A program made the translations under genes and the position numbers. 48,759 nt of DNA from Oscillatoriales cyanobacterium SM2_2_1 (lineage in GTDB: Bacteria > Cyanobacteriota > Cyanobacteriia > Pseudanabaenales > Pseudanabaenaceae): contig JAAUUH010000010.1 of the NCBI GenBank assembly GCA_012031145.1, positions 1 through 48,759 on the forward strand, read 5' to 3'. A model generated the notes under the pieces. The model was not told the origin of the DNA, ran no database searches, and saw only the letters and a program-made list of their open reading frames with translations. Positions within the stretch are counted from its first letter, which is position 1. The number at the start of each line of letters is the position of its first letter. This document shows positions 26,488 to 35,111 of this stretch, one piece after another.

Positions 26488-26597
26488 TATAGCTATATTC
26501 GGGTAGGTTCGGACATCGAAAGAAAAGGGGGGGGCCGCGCCCCCAGCCAGGGGTTTCACCCCTGCACCCCGTCCTAACCAAGTTATTTGCAACTATA
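26488..26597. repeat. MITE-like element with imperfect terminal inverted repeats
   Basis: The left arm (26488-26514) begins TATAG and ends GGTTCGGAC. The right arm (26571-26597), read on the other strand, begins TATAG and ends GGTTAGGAC, with divergent bases between. The interior contains two tight hairpins: a G-run pairing with CGCCCCC near 26527-26544, and AGGGG-TTTCA-CCCCT near 26549-26563. The element is 110 bases and has no coding capacity. It could be a non-autonomous mobile element or a structured RNA; no second copy is present in the window. Confidence 0.45.
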
Positions 26598-26664
26598 TTT
26601 CTAGGAAAGAAGCAACCGTTAGCCAATAGCTGACGGCAAATAAAATTACGTCAATATTTAAAAT

Positions 26665-26706
26665 TTGAATCGAGATGGAGAATATTTAAACCGAGATGGA
26701 GAATAG
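26665..26706. repeat. Imperfect 21-base tandem duplication reaching into tRNA-Ala
   Basis: Copies at 26665-26685 and 26686-26706 differ at three positions and share the 14-base core CGAGATGGAGAATA. The second copy includes the 3' acceptor strand of the minus-strand tRNA gene. Confidence 0.65.
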
Positions 26707-26769
26707 GAGACTCGAACCCCTGACCTTTGCGGTGCGATCGCAACGCTCTACCAACTGAGCTAATTCCCC
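26697..26769 (-). tRNA. tRNA-Ala, anticodon CGC
   Basis: The minus strand folds as a full cloverleaf of 73 bases. The acceptor GGGGAAT pairs with ATTCTCC, the D stem is GCTC/GAGC, and the anticodon stem TTGCG/CGCAA encloses the loop ATCGCAC with anticodon CGC. A five-base variable loop and the T arm with TTCGAGT follow. Base pair 3-70 is G-U, the classical identity element of alanine tRNAs, which agrees with the anticodon for GCG codons. The discriminator is A and the CCA end is not encoded. The anticodon arm contains a complete HIP1 octamer at 26734-26741. Confidence 0.93.
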
Positions 26770-26796
26770 ATGGATCTAGAAAAATATCATTCCACC

Positions 26797-27243
26797 CTAA
26801 TCTTGGCAAGGCGGGGCATAGGCAGGAAGGACGCCTGTCTGGCGGTAGTGGCGGTAGTCAGACAGAATGCGATCATGGTCGAAACAAAGCGGCTGGGGCA
26901 AGTGATCGAGGTCAAAAATTCCAACATTTTGGGCATCGTCGGCGGCGATGGGAGTACCCGTGGACTCAGCGATGAGAACGATACTGATGGTGTGCTGGCG
27001 GGCATCGCGGCGGGGGTCCGAATAGGTGTGGAGTTGGCGTATGAGCTGAACATCAAGGCAGGTTTCTTCCTTCGCTTCCCGTTTGGCTGCCACCTCGATG
27101 CTTTCGCCATAGTCAATGAAACCACCGGGAATAGCCCATCCGTGGGGGGGGGTACGCCGCTCAATCAGAACAATTGGCTGTTGGGGGCGATCGCGTAGGG
27201 CAATAATGATATCGACGGTTGGGGCTGGATTGCGGTAGGTCAC
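26797..27243 (-). CDS. Nudix hydrolase family protein
   Basis: The Nudix box is visible as GGFIDYGES, seven residues, then REAKEET, which matches GX5EX7REUXEEXGU except that the late Gly is Cys (EETCLDV). Such proteins hydrolyse nucleoside diphosphates linked to another moiety; related cyanobacterial proteins include ADP-ribose and 8-oxo-dGTP pyrophosphatases. The substrate is not determinable. The length is 148 residues and the start is GTG at 27243. It is transcribed towards the tRNA gene and away from the response regulator at 27308, with 64 bases between the divergent starts. Confidence 0.9.
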   Translation of the reverse strand: MTYRNPAPTVDIIIALRDRPQQPIVLIERRTPPHGWAIPGGFIDYGESIEVAAKREAKEETCLDVQLIRQLHTYSDPRRDARQHTISIVLIAESTGTPIAADDAQNVGIFDLDHLPQPLCFDHDRILSDYRHYRQTGVLPAYAPPCQD

Positions 27244-27307
27244 AGTAGCTCCAGTTACAAAATACTTCGGGGCACCACGTTATGATCCCATCATACTAAG
27301 CTGAGCT

Positions 27308-28027
27308 GTGACGGTGAGCATCTTAATTGTCGAGGGAAATCCGAATTTGGCATCCTTACTCGGATGGCACCTTCAGCAGGTGGGACATCAGGCTTCCCAG
27401 ACGACCAGTGCGCGGCAGTTCAAAAATTTATTTCAGCGGCAACAACCCAGTTTGGTGGTGTTGAGTTCTGAACTCACCGATGGTGATGGCATTGAGCTAT
27501 GCCGATGGCTATTTGGCCAAAAGCGATCTTTGGTGCTGATGATTTCGGGGCGAACCCAGGAGTCGGAAGTGGTGGCGGCCCTGAAGGCCGGGGCGGATGA
27601 CTACCTATGTAAGCCCTTTGGAATGCAGGAGTTTCTGGCGCGGGTGGAGGCTCTGTTGCGGCGATCGCGGTTGGCCCATCCGCCGATGGTATTGGACTAC
27701 GGCAACCTCAAAATTGATCTCGTCCAGAGGCAAGTGCGCTGGCAGGGGCAGGTTATTGACCTGACACCCCAAGAATTTAGCCTACTCTATGTTCTGGCCC
27801 AGTCCGAGGGCATGCCAATTAGCCGGGCAGATTTGCTAGCACGGGCCTGGCCCGATGAAATCAATAACCCGCGCACGGTGGATACCCATATTCTCTCCCT
27901 ACGAAAAAAGCTGGAGTTGGATCCGCAGCAACCGAACTTGATCCAAACGGTGCGAAATGTCGGTTATCGGTTTGAGTCAACGATGCTGCGGAAACACCTA
28001 GGGCGAGCTCTCCTTCCCACCTCCTGA
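27308..28027 (+). CDS. OmpR-family response regulator lacking the phosphoacceptor Asp
   Basis: An N-terminal receiver domain (residues 1-118) is followed by a winged-helix DNA-binding domain (about 125-228, with ISRADLLARAW and VDTHILSLRKKLE). In the receiver, the usual acidic pair after the first strand is reduced to VEGNPN. The phosphoacceptor position reads LVVLSSEL, with Ser53 instead of Asp. The later Ser/Thr switch residue (LMISGR) and the conserved Lys (LCKPFG) are kept. It therefore probably acts without classical aspartyl phosphorylation. The start is a GTG at 27308, with another at 27314. No cognate kinase is adjacent. Confidence 0.9.
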   Translation: MTVSILIVEGNPNLASLLGWHLQQVGHQASQTTSARQFKNLFQRQQPSLVVLSSELTDGDGIELCRWLFGQKRSLVLMISGRTQESEVVAALKAGADDYLCKPFGMQEFLARVEALLRRSRLAHPPMVLDYGNLKIDLVQRQVRWQGQVIDLTPQEFSLLYVLAQSEGMPISRADLLARAWPDEINNPRTVDTHILSLRKKLELDPQQPNLIQTVRNVGYRFESTMLRKHLGRALLPTS

Positions 28028-28172
28028 TGGAGCAAGATGCCTTTGGGTTGAGGCATTGAAAAGAATCTGACTCCTTAACGAGCACTACCCCAGAATAACC
28101 AAGCTACTTTTTGGGGTCACGGCACCACTGGTTGACAAAGACGGGCTAAATTGATTGGCAGAATCGCAAACC

Positions 28173-29378
28173 CTATGGATGTCCCATTCCCATGGATTCA
28201 TCCATTAATCTCTCCAACTCAGCAATTAATCGACCATTGCCAACGGGTTGCTGTTGCAGCACACTCAAAGCCAACTCAAGGGCGCGCAACCGTTTCCCTT
28301 GATATTGGTAGGAACTGGGAAGGGGCGTGGTTAGGCTGTAGAGCTGCGCCAGGTGGTAAAGGGTGCTGGCAAACTGCCGCTTCATACCCTGCTGCTCAAA
28401 GACCATGCTGGCATCAAGGAAGATATCTTCGATTGCTTCAAGGGACTCTTCATTGGGCACCCCCTCCTCCTGCATCAGGCGATAGAGTAATACCCGACCA
28501 CGCAGTTCCTTGGCGATCGCACAGCCGAGGGGATGCTGTTTTTCCCGCATTTGGGGTGTGGCTTCCCGCTTGAGTACTTCTAAGCTGCGGTCATATTGCC
28601 CTAGTCCAAACAGGGCTTCAGCGCGATCGCACCAGAGATAGGCGCGCCGCAGATCATCGACTTCTGGGCGCAACAGCTCCTCGGCGACTTCTATTAGTTC
28701 TAGGGCTGTGTCGTAGCGCTGCTGATAGATCCAAAATTCTGCTAGGACAATTTGGGCTTTAAGGTGCAGCAGGCGATCGGGCTCCTCCTTACCAATAACT
28801 AGGGCCATATCAATAAAATCGGCAGCCATATCCGGCTCATCCATGAGCATGTAGAGCCGACCCAAATAGTAGTAGCTCATGCCCTTAGCAACGGCATCAT
28901 CAACCTCAAGATGGTAAGCAAGGGATTGCTCAAAGTTAGATTGGGCATCGGCAAAGTTTCCCATCCCCATTTCATAGATGCCGGCTGCCTCGTCACACAG
29001 AGCGATTCCTGAAGGTGCACCATCAAACTGCTGCCGAGCATAGTTAAGCGCCACTAGACCTTCGGCCCAGTTCCCTTCCTGGAACTTGACCATACTGTGG
29101 CAGTAGCAAAGCTGCCCCCGAAGGATTTTGTCGGTAGCTGCAATGAGGACTTCGGCTTCCTTGAGAACAATATTGGCAGTCTGAATGGCCTTGAACGTAC
29201 CAACATCAATCAGGTCAACTACCAGTTCAATCCGAGGCTCGGCGGCGTGGGAATCGGCATCTACCCACTTTTGCCAATAGTCTAGGGAGGCTCGGCGATC
29301 GCGACGGCGCAGTTCCCGACCATGGGACAGACAATAGGAAGTCATAGGAGTGCCGTAGTAATCGAGCATTTTTTTCAC
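28173..29378 (-). CDS. TPR-repeat protein, cyanobacterial conserved
   Basis: The 401-residue protein is almost entirely helical and shows repeated TPR-like pairs, for example GNFADAQSNFEQSLAYHLE, GMSYYYLGRLYMLMDEPD, RYDTALELIEVAEELL and LGQYDRSLEVLKRE. There is no signal peptide, so it is probably a cytosolic scaffold or adaptor. The start could be the GTG at 29378 or the in-frame ATG at 29369; the latter gives MLDYYGTPMTSYCL. The gene converges with the response regulator gene. No specific partner can be named. Confidence 0.8.
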   Translation of the reverse strand: MKKMLDYYGTPMTSYCLSHGRELRRRDRRASLDYWQKWVDADSHAAEPRIELVVDLIDVGTFKAIQTANIVLKEAEVLIAATDKILRGQLCYCHSMVKFQEGNWAEGLVALNYARQQFDGAPSGIALCDEAAGIYEMGMGNFADAQSNFEQSLAYHLEVDDAVAKGMSYYYLGRLYMLMDEPDMAADFIDMALVIGKEEPDRLLHLKAQIVLAEFWIYQQRYDTALELIEVAEELLRPEVDDLRRAYLWCDRAEALFGLGQYDRSLEVLKREATPQMREKQHPLGCAIAKELRGRVLLYRLMQEEGVPNEESLEAIEDIFLDASMVFEQQGMKRQFASTLYHLAQLYSLTTPLPSSYQYQGKRLRALELALSVLQQQPVGNGRLIAELERLMDESMGMGHP

Positions 29379-29499
29379 TTTAGCGCAAGACGCTTACCGC
29401 CTCAACCGCCAGAAGATGGCAAGCATTCCAGCAAATAACTAATTTGATAAATGTTGAGAATAAATATTAAGATATGTTTTGATTCTTGCCCCAGCCCCC

Positions 29500-30027
29500 A
29501 TGATTCTCCTATCTCAAACCTACAGCCTGGGTCTCGTCGGACTTTCCCTGATTATTTCGGTCTTGGCCTCCTATGTGGCGCTGGATATTTCCCTACGCAC
29601 GATTCGCCATACGGGGCGCTGGCAGTTGATCTGGCTGGGATGCGGGGCGATCGTCATGGGACTGGGCATCTGGGCCATGCATTTTATTGCCATGCTGGCC
29701 TTGGATCTGGTGGTGCCAGTGACCTATGCATGGCAGGGAACCCTACTATCATTGCTCTTGGCGGTAGTTGGATCCTTAGTTGCTTTACCCCTGTTGCTGC
29801 GCCCTAGTTTTGCTTTGGGGGCATGGCTGGGCAGCGGCGTACTCATGGGCGGGGCGATCGCCGGGATGCACTACACCGGGATGGCTGCGATGGAGTTCCC
29901 GGGGGCTATTTCCTATGACTGGGCTGGGGTGTTACTGTCCGTAGGCATTGCGATCGCCGTTGCTTGGCAGCGCTGTGGATTGCCTGGCACCTGCGCCAAA
30001 TTACGGGGCCAAAGTATCGATGGCTAA
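29500..30027 (+). CDS. MHYT-domain hybrid histidine kinase, N-terminal fragment (frameshifted)
   Basis: This is the membrane sensor part. Hydrophobic helices carry MHYT-type motifs IWAMHFIAM and AGMHYTGM, thought to bind a metal such as copper and to sense a diatomic gas. The frame runs on as [12 protein letters not shown] and ends at 30027, while the true continuation ([12 protein letters not shown]) is in the frame starting at 29964. One missing base near 29963 accounts for the break. The ATG at 29500 is preferred to the upstream TTG at 29479; neither has a clear ribosome binding site. Confidence 0.8.
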   Translation: MILLSQTYSLGLVGLSLIISVLASYVALDISLRTIRHTGRWQLIWLGCGAIVMGLGIWAMHFIAMLALDLVVPVTYAWQGTLLSLLLAVVGSLVALPLLLRPSFALGAWLGSGVLMGGAIAGMHYTGMAAMEFPGAISYDWAGVLLSVGIAIAVAWQRCGLPGTCAKLRGQSIDG

Positions 30028-31937
30028 AGCTGCTGAGTGCAGTAATTATGGGGTTGGCGATCGCCGGAATGCACTACTCAGGTATGGCCGCCACCCACTT
30101 TCGGGCTATGGCGGAGCATTCGGCCTATCCTGGTGGCAGTGATCACTTACTGCTGGCGGTTGTTGTCGGCTTCATCACTTTTACTTGCCTGCTGATTGGT
30201 TTGATTGCCGCCCTGCTAGATCGGTACATCTATGAGCTTGAAGCCGCTAAAGTAGCCGCCGTGGCGGCCAGTCGCGCCAAAAGCGAGTTCCTGGCCACGA
30301 TGAGCCACGAGATTCGCACCCCCATGAACGCCATCATCGGATTGACTAGTTTGCTATTGCAAATGGAGCTTGCCCCCCAGCAGCGGGATTTCATCACTAC
30401 GATCCGCACCAGTGGGGACGCCCTACTGACGATTGTCAATGACATTCTCGACTTCTCTAAAATTGAATCAGGAAAGCTGGATCTGGAATCGTCAGCCTTT
30501 AACCTTCGCACCTGCATTGAGGAGTGCCTCGATCTATTGGCAGCTCGAGCAGCCGAGAAGGGCTTAGAACTGGCGTATTTTATCGATGAAAGCGTGCAAC
30601 CACATCTCATCGGCGACGTGACCCGGCTGCGGCAAATTTTGCTCAACCTGCTTAGCAATGGCGTGAAATTTACTGAGCTTGGGGAAGTGATCCTGCGGGT
30701 GGAATCTACCTCTGCCCCAATTCAAGATTCGGGATCAGCGTGCTGTCTGGAATTTAGTGTGCGGGATACCGGTGTGGGCATTCCCCGCGATCGCATGGAT
30801 CGTCTATTTCAGTCCTTCTCCCAAGTAGATGCCTCCACTACCCGCAAATATGGCGGTACGGGGCTAGGTTTAGCCATCAGCAAACGCCTTAGCGAACTCA
30901 TGGGTGGTCGCATGTGGGTGGTTAGTTCCGAAGACGGGCACACCGCCAATCTGGGGGGCACCCCCCCCGAATCCTTTGCCGCTGCCCCCTGCACGGGCAA
31001 TGGTTCAATTTTTTACTTTCAAATTGTCATCAGCCTAGATCCAAACCCCGAGACTTCAGAACAGCAAGACAGACCCTATGTGCTGTATGGTAAATCCGTT
31101 TTGGTTGTCGATGACAATGCCACCAATCGCCAGATCCTTTGTCATCAGTTGCGCTCCTGGAATATGGTGCCCCAGGAGGCGGATTCCGCCAAGGCGGCCC
31201 TCAAAATTCTGCGATCGCCCCGCCTATTCCACCTTGCCATTCTGGACATGCAAATGCCGGAAGTGGACGGGTTACAGCTAGCTCAAGAAATCCACACCAA
31301 CTTTGGCCCCATTCCCCTAATCATGCTGACATCCATGGGAGGAGTGAACGACCTCAGCCCCGCGGAGTCCCAGCTTTTTGCGGCCTACCTGACTAAACCC
31401 GTCAAGCAGGTGCAGTTATACCATCTGCTGATTCGTCTGTGGCATCACGCCCACCCCGCCCTTGGTTCATTTGCACCCAGCGCCATGCTAGCTCCGGCAT
31501 CTCCCCAGATGCGCATCCTAGTCGCCGAAGACAACCGCGTGAATCAAATGGTGGCCCAGCGTCTTCTGGAGCGTATTGGCTGCCAAGCGGATGTGGTGGC
31601 CAATGGCGAAGAGGCTGTGATCGCCTGCGAACAGTTGCCCTACGACCTCGTGTTGATGGATGTGCAAATGCCGGTCATGGATGGCTATGAGGCCACGCGA
31701 CAGCTCCGTTCACGGTTAGCATCCCAAGCGCCAATTATTGTGGCGATGACAGCCAATGCCATGCAGGGCGATCGTCAGCAGTGTCTTGATGCGGGGATGG
31801 ACGATTACATCAGCAAGCCCGTCCGCCTTGAGGATCTCAGTCAACTGATCCAGAAGTGGCAGGGGTTTATTCAGGTGCACAAATATAGCTTTTCCGCCTC
31901 CGGTGAGGCGCTCCCAGTTCCCCAGTCCGCCCCTTAA
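29964..31937 (+). CDS. MHYT-domain hybrid histidine kinase, kinase and receiver part (frameshifted)
   Basis: Domains in order are: the rest of the MHYT sensor ([13 protein letters not shown]) with a last membrane span ([20 protein letters not shown]); a HisKA domain with the phosphoacceptor His in [19 protein letters not shown]; and a HATPase domain with [17 protein letters not shown] and [10 protein letters not shown]. Two receiver domains follow, the first around [12 protein letters not shown] with Asp in [12 protein letters not shown] and the second around [12 protein letters not shown] with Asp in [14 protein letters not shown]. Both receivers keep their phosphoacceptor Asp and Lys. Joined to the upstream fragment the protein would be about 810 residues. 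The TTG at 29964 is only the first codon in frame. Confidence 0.9.
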   Translation: MAALWIAWHLRQITGPKYRWLKLLSAVIMGLAIAGMHYSGMAATHFRAMAEHSAYPGGSDHLLLAVVVGFITFTCLLIGLIAALLDRYIYELEAAKVAAVAASRAKSEFLATMSHEIRTPMNAIIGLTSLLLQMELAPQQRDFITTIRTSGDALLTIVNDILDFSKIESGKLDLESSAFNLRTCIEECLDLLAARAAEKGLELAYFIDESVQPHLIGDVTRLRQILLNLLSNGVKFTELGEVILRVESTSAPIQDSGSACCLEFSVRDTGVGIPRDRMDRLFQSFSQVDASTTRKYGGTGLGLAISKRLSELMGGRMWVVSSEDGHTANLGGTPPESFAAAPCTGNGSIFYFQIVISLDPNPETSEQQDRPYVLYGKSVLVVDDNATNRQILCHQLRSWNMVPQEADSAKAALKILRSPRLFHLAILDMQMPEVDGLQLAQEIHTNFGPIPLIMLTSMGGVNDLSPAESQLFAAYLTKPVKQVQLYHLLIRLWHHAHPALGSFAPSAMLAPASPQMRILVAEDNRVNQMVAQRLLERIGCQADVVANGEEAVIACEQLPYDLVLMDVQMPVMDGYEATRQLRSRLASQAPIIVAMTANAMQGDRQQCLDAGMDDYISKPVRLEDLSQLIQKWQGFIQVHKYSFSASGEALPVPQSAP

Positions 31938-32261
31938 TCGAACCCTGGGTTGAAAACATGAAGAAAATCTTCGGATCAGTTGCATTCTCGAGACGGGTGG
32001 GTTATTTTTTGGATGTGTTTCGTATTCTGTGATATGCATCAATTGCAGGGGCAAAGGCAATTTTTGCAGATCTGATTGGCGACGTAGCTTAGTTGAGACA
32101 GAGCTAGGCGGTGATGGAAAAGGTAGTCCATACGCGTCAATGAAAACTGTCACCGTTTGAATGATTTAGTTCGTACCTAAACAAGGCTGAGGCAGGTCTT
32201 CAAGGTTCTTGAACTGATTTTTCTCTTTAGACTTACTACTACCTTCCTGGAGTTTTTGATC
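31938..32261. other. Gene-free region before the DUF4114 gene
   Basis: About 320 bases with no credible gene and no clear terminator for the kinase gene. It should contain the promoter of the secreted protein gene. GGAG at 32249-32252 is the ribosome binding site for the ATG at 32262. Confidence 0.45.
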
Positions 32262-32287
32262 ATGAAAATGCATTTTTTGGCGCTGCC

Positions 32288-32857
32288 TTGGCAGTTGCCG
32301 CTACCGCTGCGGTCGCTTCTCCCGTTCAGGCTGCTTCCCTAATTGGCACTGGCATTAGCAGCAACGGCGGCTGGGCCTTTGAGTTGAAGCCTCCTACCCG
32401 CGGACAGTTCAAATCTACCTTGTTTATCGCTGAAGCTAGCGACAAGAACACCTCGCTCAAGGACTTATTCGTGGAAAATGCTTTCGGCGAGCCCTTGGGA
32501 TTGCCCAGCATCACCCCTTCTACCGGCAAAAACTCCTTCACCTTCGCTGATGGCTTTGATCCTTCTAAGACCTACATCTTGGGTCTTTTTACCGAGAAGA
32601 ATAGTCCTGCTGGCGTTACTTTTACTCTTTTCTCTGATGAGTCCACGGGTGGCAGTTTTGTTAACCTTGGTTTTGTTGCTGGCAAAGGCACCCTCTTTGG
32701 TTGGGATGACACTGGTGCCAACAATGACGGAGATCTTAACGATATTCAGTTCTATGTTCGTGCCGTGCCCGTGCCTGGCTTGATTCCTGGTGTGGCTTTG
32801 GCTGGGGCCTTCATCGTTGCCCGCAGCCGCAAGCGTAAGGAAGCGACCAAGGCTTAG
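32288..32857 (+). CDS. Secreted DUF4114-like protein with PEP-CTERM-type sorting tail (signal peptide frame broken)
   Basis: The coding frame opens at a TTG (32288) in the middle of a signal peptide (AVAATAAVASPVQA). The proper start is the ATG at 32262 with GGAG nine bases ahead, but it is in another frame. One extra base in or beside the run of six T's at 32273-32278 would join MKMHF to the rest. The mature part ends in a DUF4114-like acidic motif (FGWDDTGANNDGDLNDIQF). It then has a C-terminal tail made of a Pro-Gly motif (VPVPG), a short hydrophobic helix and a basic end (ARSRKRKE). Such tails direct proteins to the exosortase system and the outer surface. A strong terminator follows at 32918. 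Confidence 0.75.
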   Translation: MAVAATAAVASPVQAASLIGTGISSNGGWAFELKPPTRGQFKSTLFIAEASDKNTSLKDLFVENAFGEPLGLPSITPSTGKNSFTFADGFDPSKTYILGLFTEKNSPAGVTFTLFSDESTGGSFVNLGFVAGKGTLFGWDDTGANNDGDLNDIQFYVRAVPVPGLIPGVALAGAFIVARSRKRKEATKA

Positions 32858-32917
32858 TTTTAAGTTGCTCCGGTTTTGTGATTTAGCTTAATGAGCTATC
32901 AAACAATTTATTAATGG

Positions 32918-32943
32918 GGGTGGGCTTTGCCCGCCCTTTTTTT
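32918..32943 (+). terminator. Rho-independent terminator
   Basis: GGGTGGGC (32918-32925) pairs with GCCCGCCC (32929-32936) over a TTT loop, with one G-T pair, and is followed by seven T's. It ends the DUF4114-like gene transcript just before the glyS promoter. Confidence 0.85.
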
Positions 32944-32961
32944 GCTGGTCAGTGGGTTTGA

Positions 32962-32967
32962 TATAAT
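32962..32967 (+). promoter_or_regulatory. Probable -10 box of glyS
   Basis: TATAAT lies 23 bases before the glyS ATG, immediately after the preceding terminator. A weak TTTTTG at 32939-32944 is 17 bases upstream and could be the -35. Confidence 0.5.
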
Positions 32968-32990
32968 CCTGCGAGATTTGGATGGGTGGT

Positions 32991-35111
32991 ATGGCATCAT
33001 TTTTGCTGGAAGTGGGAACCGAGGAATTGCCAGCGGGCTTTGTAGTTGATGCGATCGCCCAATGGCAGGAACGCATTCCCAGCAGCTTAGGGGAAGCAGA
33101 CCTATCCTATGGAGCAATTCGGGTGATGGGAACGCCCCGCCGTTTAGCGGTTCTGATTGAGGATTTGCCGACGGAGCAGGTAGACCGGGTGGTGGCAGTG
33201 AAGGGCCCAGCGGTAACGGCGGCCTTTGCCAACGGTGACCCCCAGGGGCAACCGACCAAGGCGGCGGAGGGGTTTGCCCGATCGCGTGGGGTAGCGGTGA
33301 GCGATCTTTATCTTCAGCAAACGGAGAAGGGAGCCTTTGTGTTTGCCCAACAGTTTATCCCCGGGCGCAAAACGGCAGATTTACTCACGGAACTGGCTCC
33401 TCAATGGATCTTGAGCTTAGAGGGCAAACGACTGATGCGCTGGGGCGATGGAGAAATGCGGTTTTCCCGTCCGATTCGCTGGCTGGTGGCGCTGTGGGAT
33501 AGTGCGGTTTTACCCATTGAAATCGAAGGGTTGCGGGGCGATCGCCAGACTTGGGGGCATCGGGTGCTGCACCCTAGGCCAGTAACCCTCACCGCTGCCA
33601 GTACCTATGTCACCCAATTGCGGGATGCCAAGGTCATTGTTGACGGCGAAGAGCGGCGAAGGCTAATCGTCACCCAGATGGCGGGCTTGGCGGAGTTGAT
33701 GGAGTCCCAGCCTGAGGTTCCCGAAAGCTTGCTGGAGGAGGTGACCTACCTGGTGGAATATCCCACGGCTGTGGTTGGGGAGTTTGAGCGGGAGTTTTTG
33801 CGTTTGCCAACCGCAGTGATTAAAACCGAAATGGTCTCCCACCAACGCTATTTTCCCCTCTATGCCCGGGGACAGCGCGATCGCCTAGTGCCCTACTTCA
33901 TTACCATTTCCAACGGCAATCCGGAAAAATCCAAGTTGATCGCGGCGGGCAATGGGCGGGTGATTCGGGCCCGCCTGGCCGATGGGCAGTTTTTTTACGA
34001 AGCGGATCGGCAACGGCCCCTAGCCGATTTTTTACCCGTGCTGGCTAAGGTGACCTTTCAAGAGCAATTGGGATCGTTGGCCGAGCGGGTGCAACGGTTA
34101 CGGGCGATCGCCCCCAAAATTGTCGAAGCCATTCCCAATTTACGTTTAAGTACGGCGGACTTGGGGGATCTCGATCGGGCTGCGGAGCTGTGTAAGGCCG
34201 ATCTGGTGAGTCAAATGGTCAAGGAGTTTCCCGAGCTCCAGGGGATCATGGGGGAAGACTATGCCCGCAACAGTGGCGAGGCGGACGCTGTGGCGGTGGC
34301 AATTCGGGAGCATTATCAGCCGCGTTCTGCCAGCGATTCCCTACCCAGCACTCCCCTAGGACGAATCTTGGCGATCGCCGAGCGGCTGGATAGTTTGGTT
34401 GGCATTCTCGGGCTTGGGATTCAGCCCACGGGTTCTTCCGATCCCTTTGCTCTCCGGCGGGCCGCAACCGGTGTGCTCCAGATCGCCTGGGACAGCACCT
34501 ACGACTTGAACCTCACCCAGCTTTTGCCCCAAGTTGCCGACTGCTTTGGCGACATGCTGACGGAATCCCGTCCGACCCTGCTGTCCAATTTACAGCGGTG
34601 GTTTCGCCAGCGCTGCGAGACGCTGCTGCTGGATCGGGCCGTTGACTACGATCTCGTCGATGCGGTGCTCGGGGTTGACGACCCGGATTATTTGGCATCG
34701 GGGTTGGCGACTGTCTGCCAACTGCGAGATCGCGCCCTGTTCCTCCAGCACTGCCGTCAAAATGGCACCCTCGGCAGTATCTACGAAGTGATCAACCGGG
34801 CCTCCCGGCTGGCGATTCAAGGTGAGGAGGTGCCCACCCTGGATGTCCGGGCCCTGTTGCCGCGCGATCGCCTCCAAGACCCCGCTGAGCAAGGACTCTA
34901 TGATGCCCTAGCCCAAATGCCCCCCCAGCCGACCCATGGGCAGCTATTTACTGCAATCCAACAACTGACTCCCCTGCTAAACACGTTTTTTGAGTCGGTG
35001 CTGGTGATGGCAGAAGATCCCCAAGTGCGGCGCGATCGCCTCGTGCTTCTGGGCATTATTCGTCGCTATAGTCGATTACTGGCAGACTTCGGCTGCATTC
35101 GAGGGCAATGA
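32991..35111 (+). CDS. glyS: Glycyl-tRNA synthetase beta subunit
   Basis: This is the large subunit of the bacterial alpha2beta2 glycyl-tRNA synthetase, which charges tRNA-Gly. The N-terminus FLLEVGTEELPAGFV is the family signature; also visible are GTPRRLAVLI, a long helical middle, and a C-terminal anticodon-binding region (SVLVMAEDPQVRRDRLVLL). The length is about 706 residues, as usual. The frame opens at an ATG at 32982, but the ATG at 32991 gives the canonical start. The alpha-subunit gene glyQ is not in the window, as is common in cyanobacteria. Its stop overlaps the next start (ATGA). Confidence 0.96.
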   Translation: MASFLLEVGTEELPAGFVVDAIAQWQERIPSSLGEADLSYGAIRVMGTPRRLAVLIEDLPTEQVDRVVAVKGPAVTAAFANGDPQGQPTKAAEGFARSRGVAVSDLYLQQTEKGAFVFAQQFIPGRKTADLLTELAPQWILSLEGKRLMRWGDGEMRFSRPIRWLVALWDSAVLPIEIEGLRGDRQTWGHRVLHPRPVTLTAASTYVTQLRDAKVIVDGEERRRLIVTQMAGLAELMESQPEVPESLLEEVTYLVEYPTAVVGEFEREFLRLPTAVIKTEMVSHQRYFPLYARGQRDRLVPYFITISNGNPEKSKLIAAGNGRVIRARLADGQFFYEADRQRPLADFLPVLAKVTFQEQLGSLAERVQRLRAIAPKIVEAIPNLRLSTADLGDLDRAAELCKADLVSQMVKEFPELQGIMGEDYARNSGEADAVAVAIREHYQPRSASDSLPSTPLGRILAIAERLDSLVGILGLGIQPTGSSDPFALRRAATGVLQIAWDSTYDLNLTQLLPQVADCFGDMLTESRPTLLSNLQRWFRQRCETLLLDRAVDYDLVDAVLGVDDPDYLASGLATVCQLRDRALFLQHCRQNGTLGSIYEVINRASRLAIQGEEVPTLDVRALLPRDRLQDPAEQGLYDALAQMPPQPTHGQLFTAIQQLTPLLNTFFESVLVMAEDPQVRRDRLVLLGIIRRYSRLLADFGCIRGQ

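Larger units (their letters stand above)
25891..26696. other. Long gene-free region upstream of cydA
   Basis: About 800 bases without a credible gene on either strand. It should contain the cydAB promoter, which I could not pinpoint. Its second half is repeat-rich: a 12-base tandem duplication, a MITE-like inverted-repeat element and a 21-base tandem duplication abutting the tRNA gene, each annotated separately. One HIP1 site occurs near 26376. Confidence 0.5.

Noticed and set aside
28037-28056. Hairpin after the response regulator gene
   Set aside because: Only six base pairs with an eight-base loop and no T tract; too weak to annotate.
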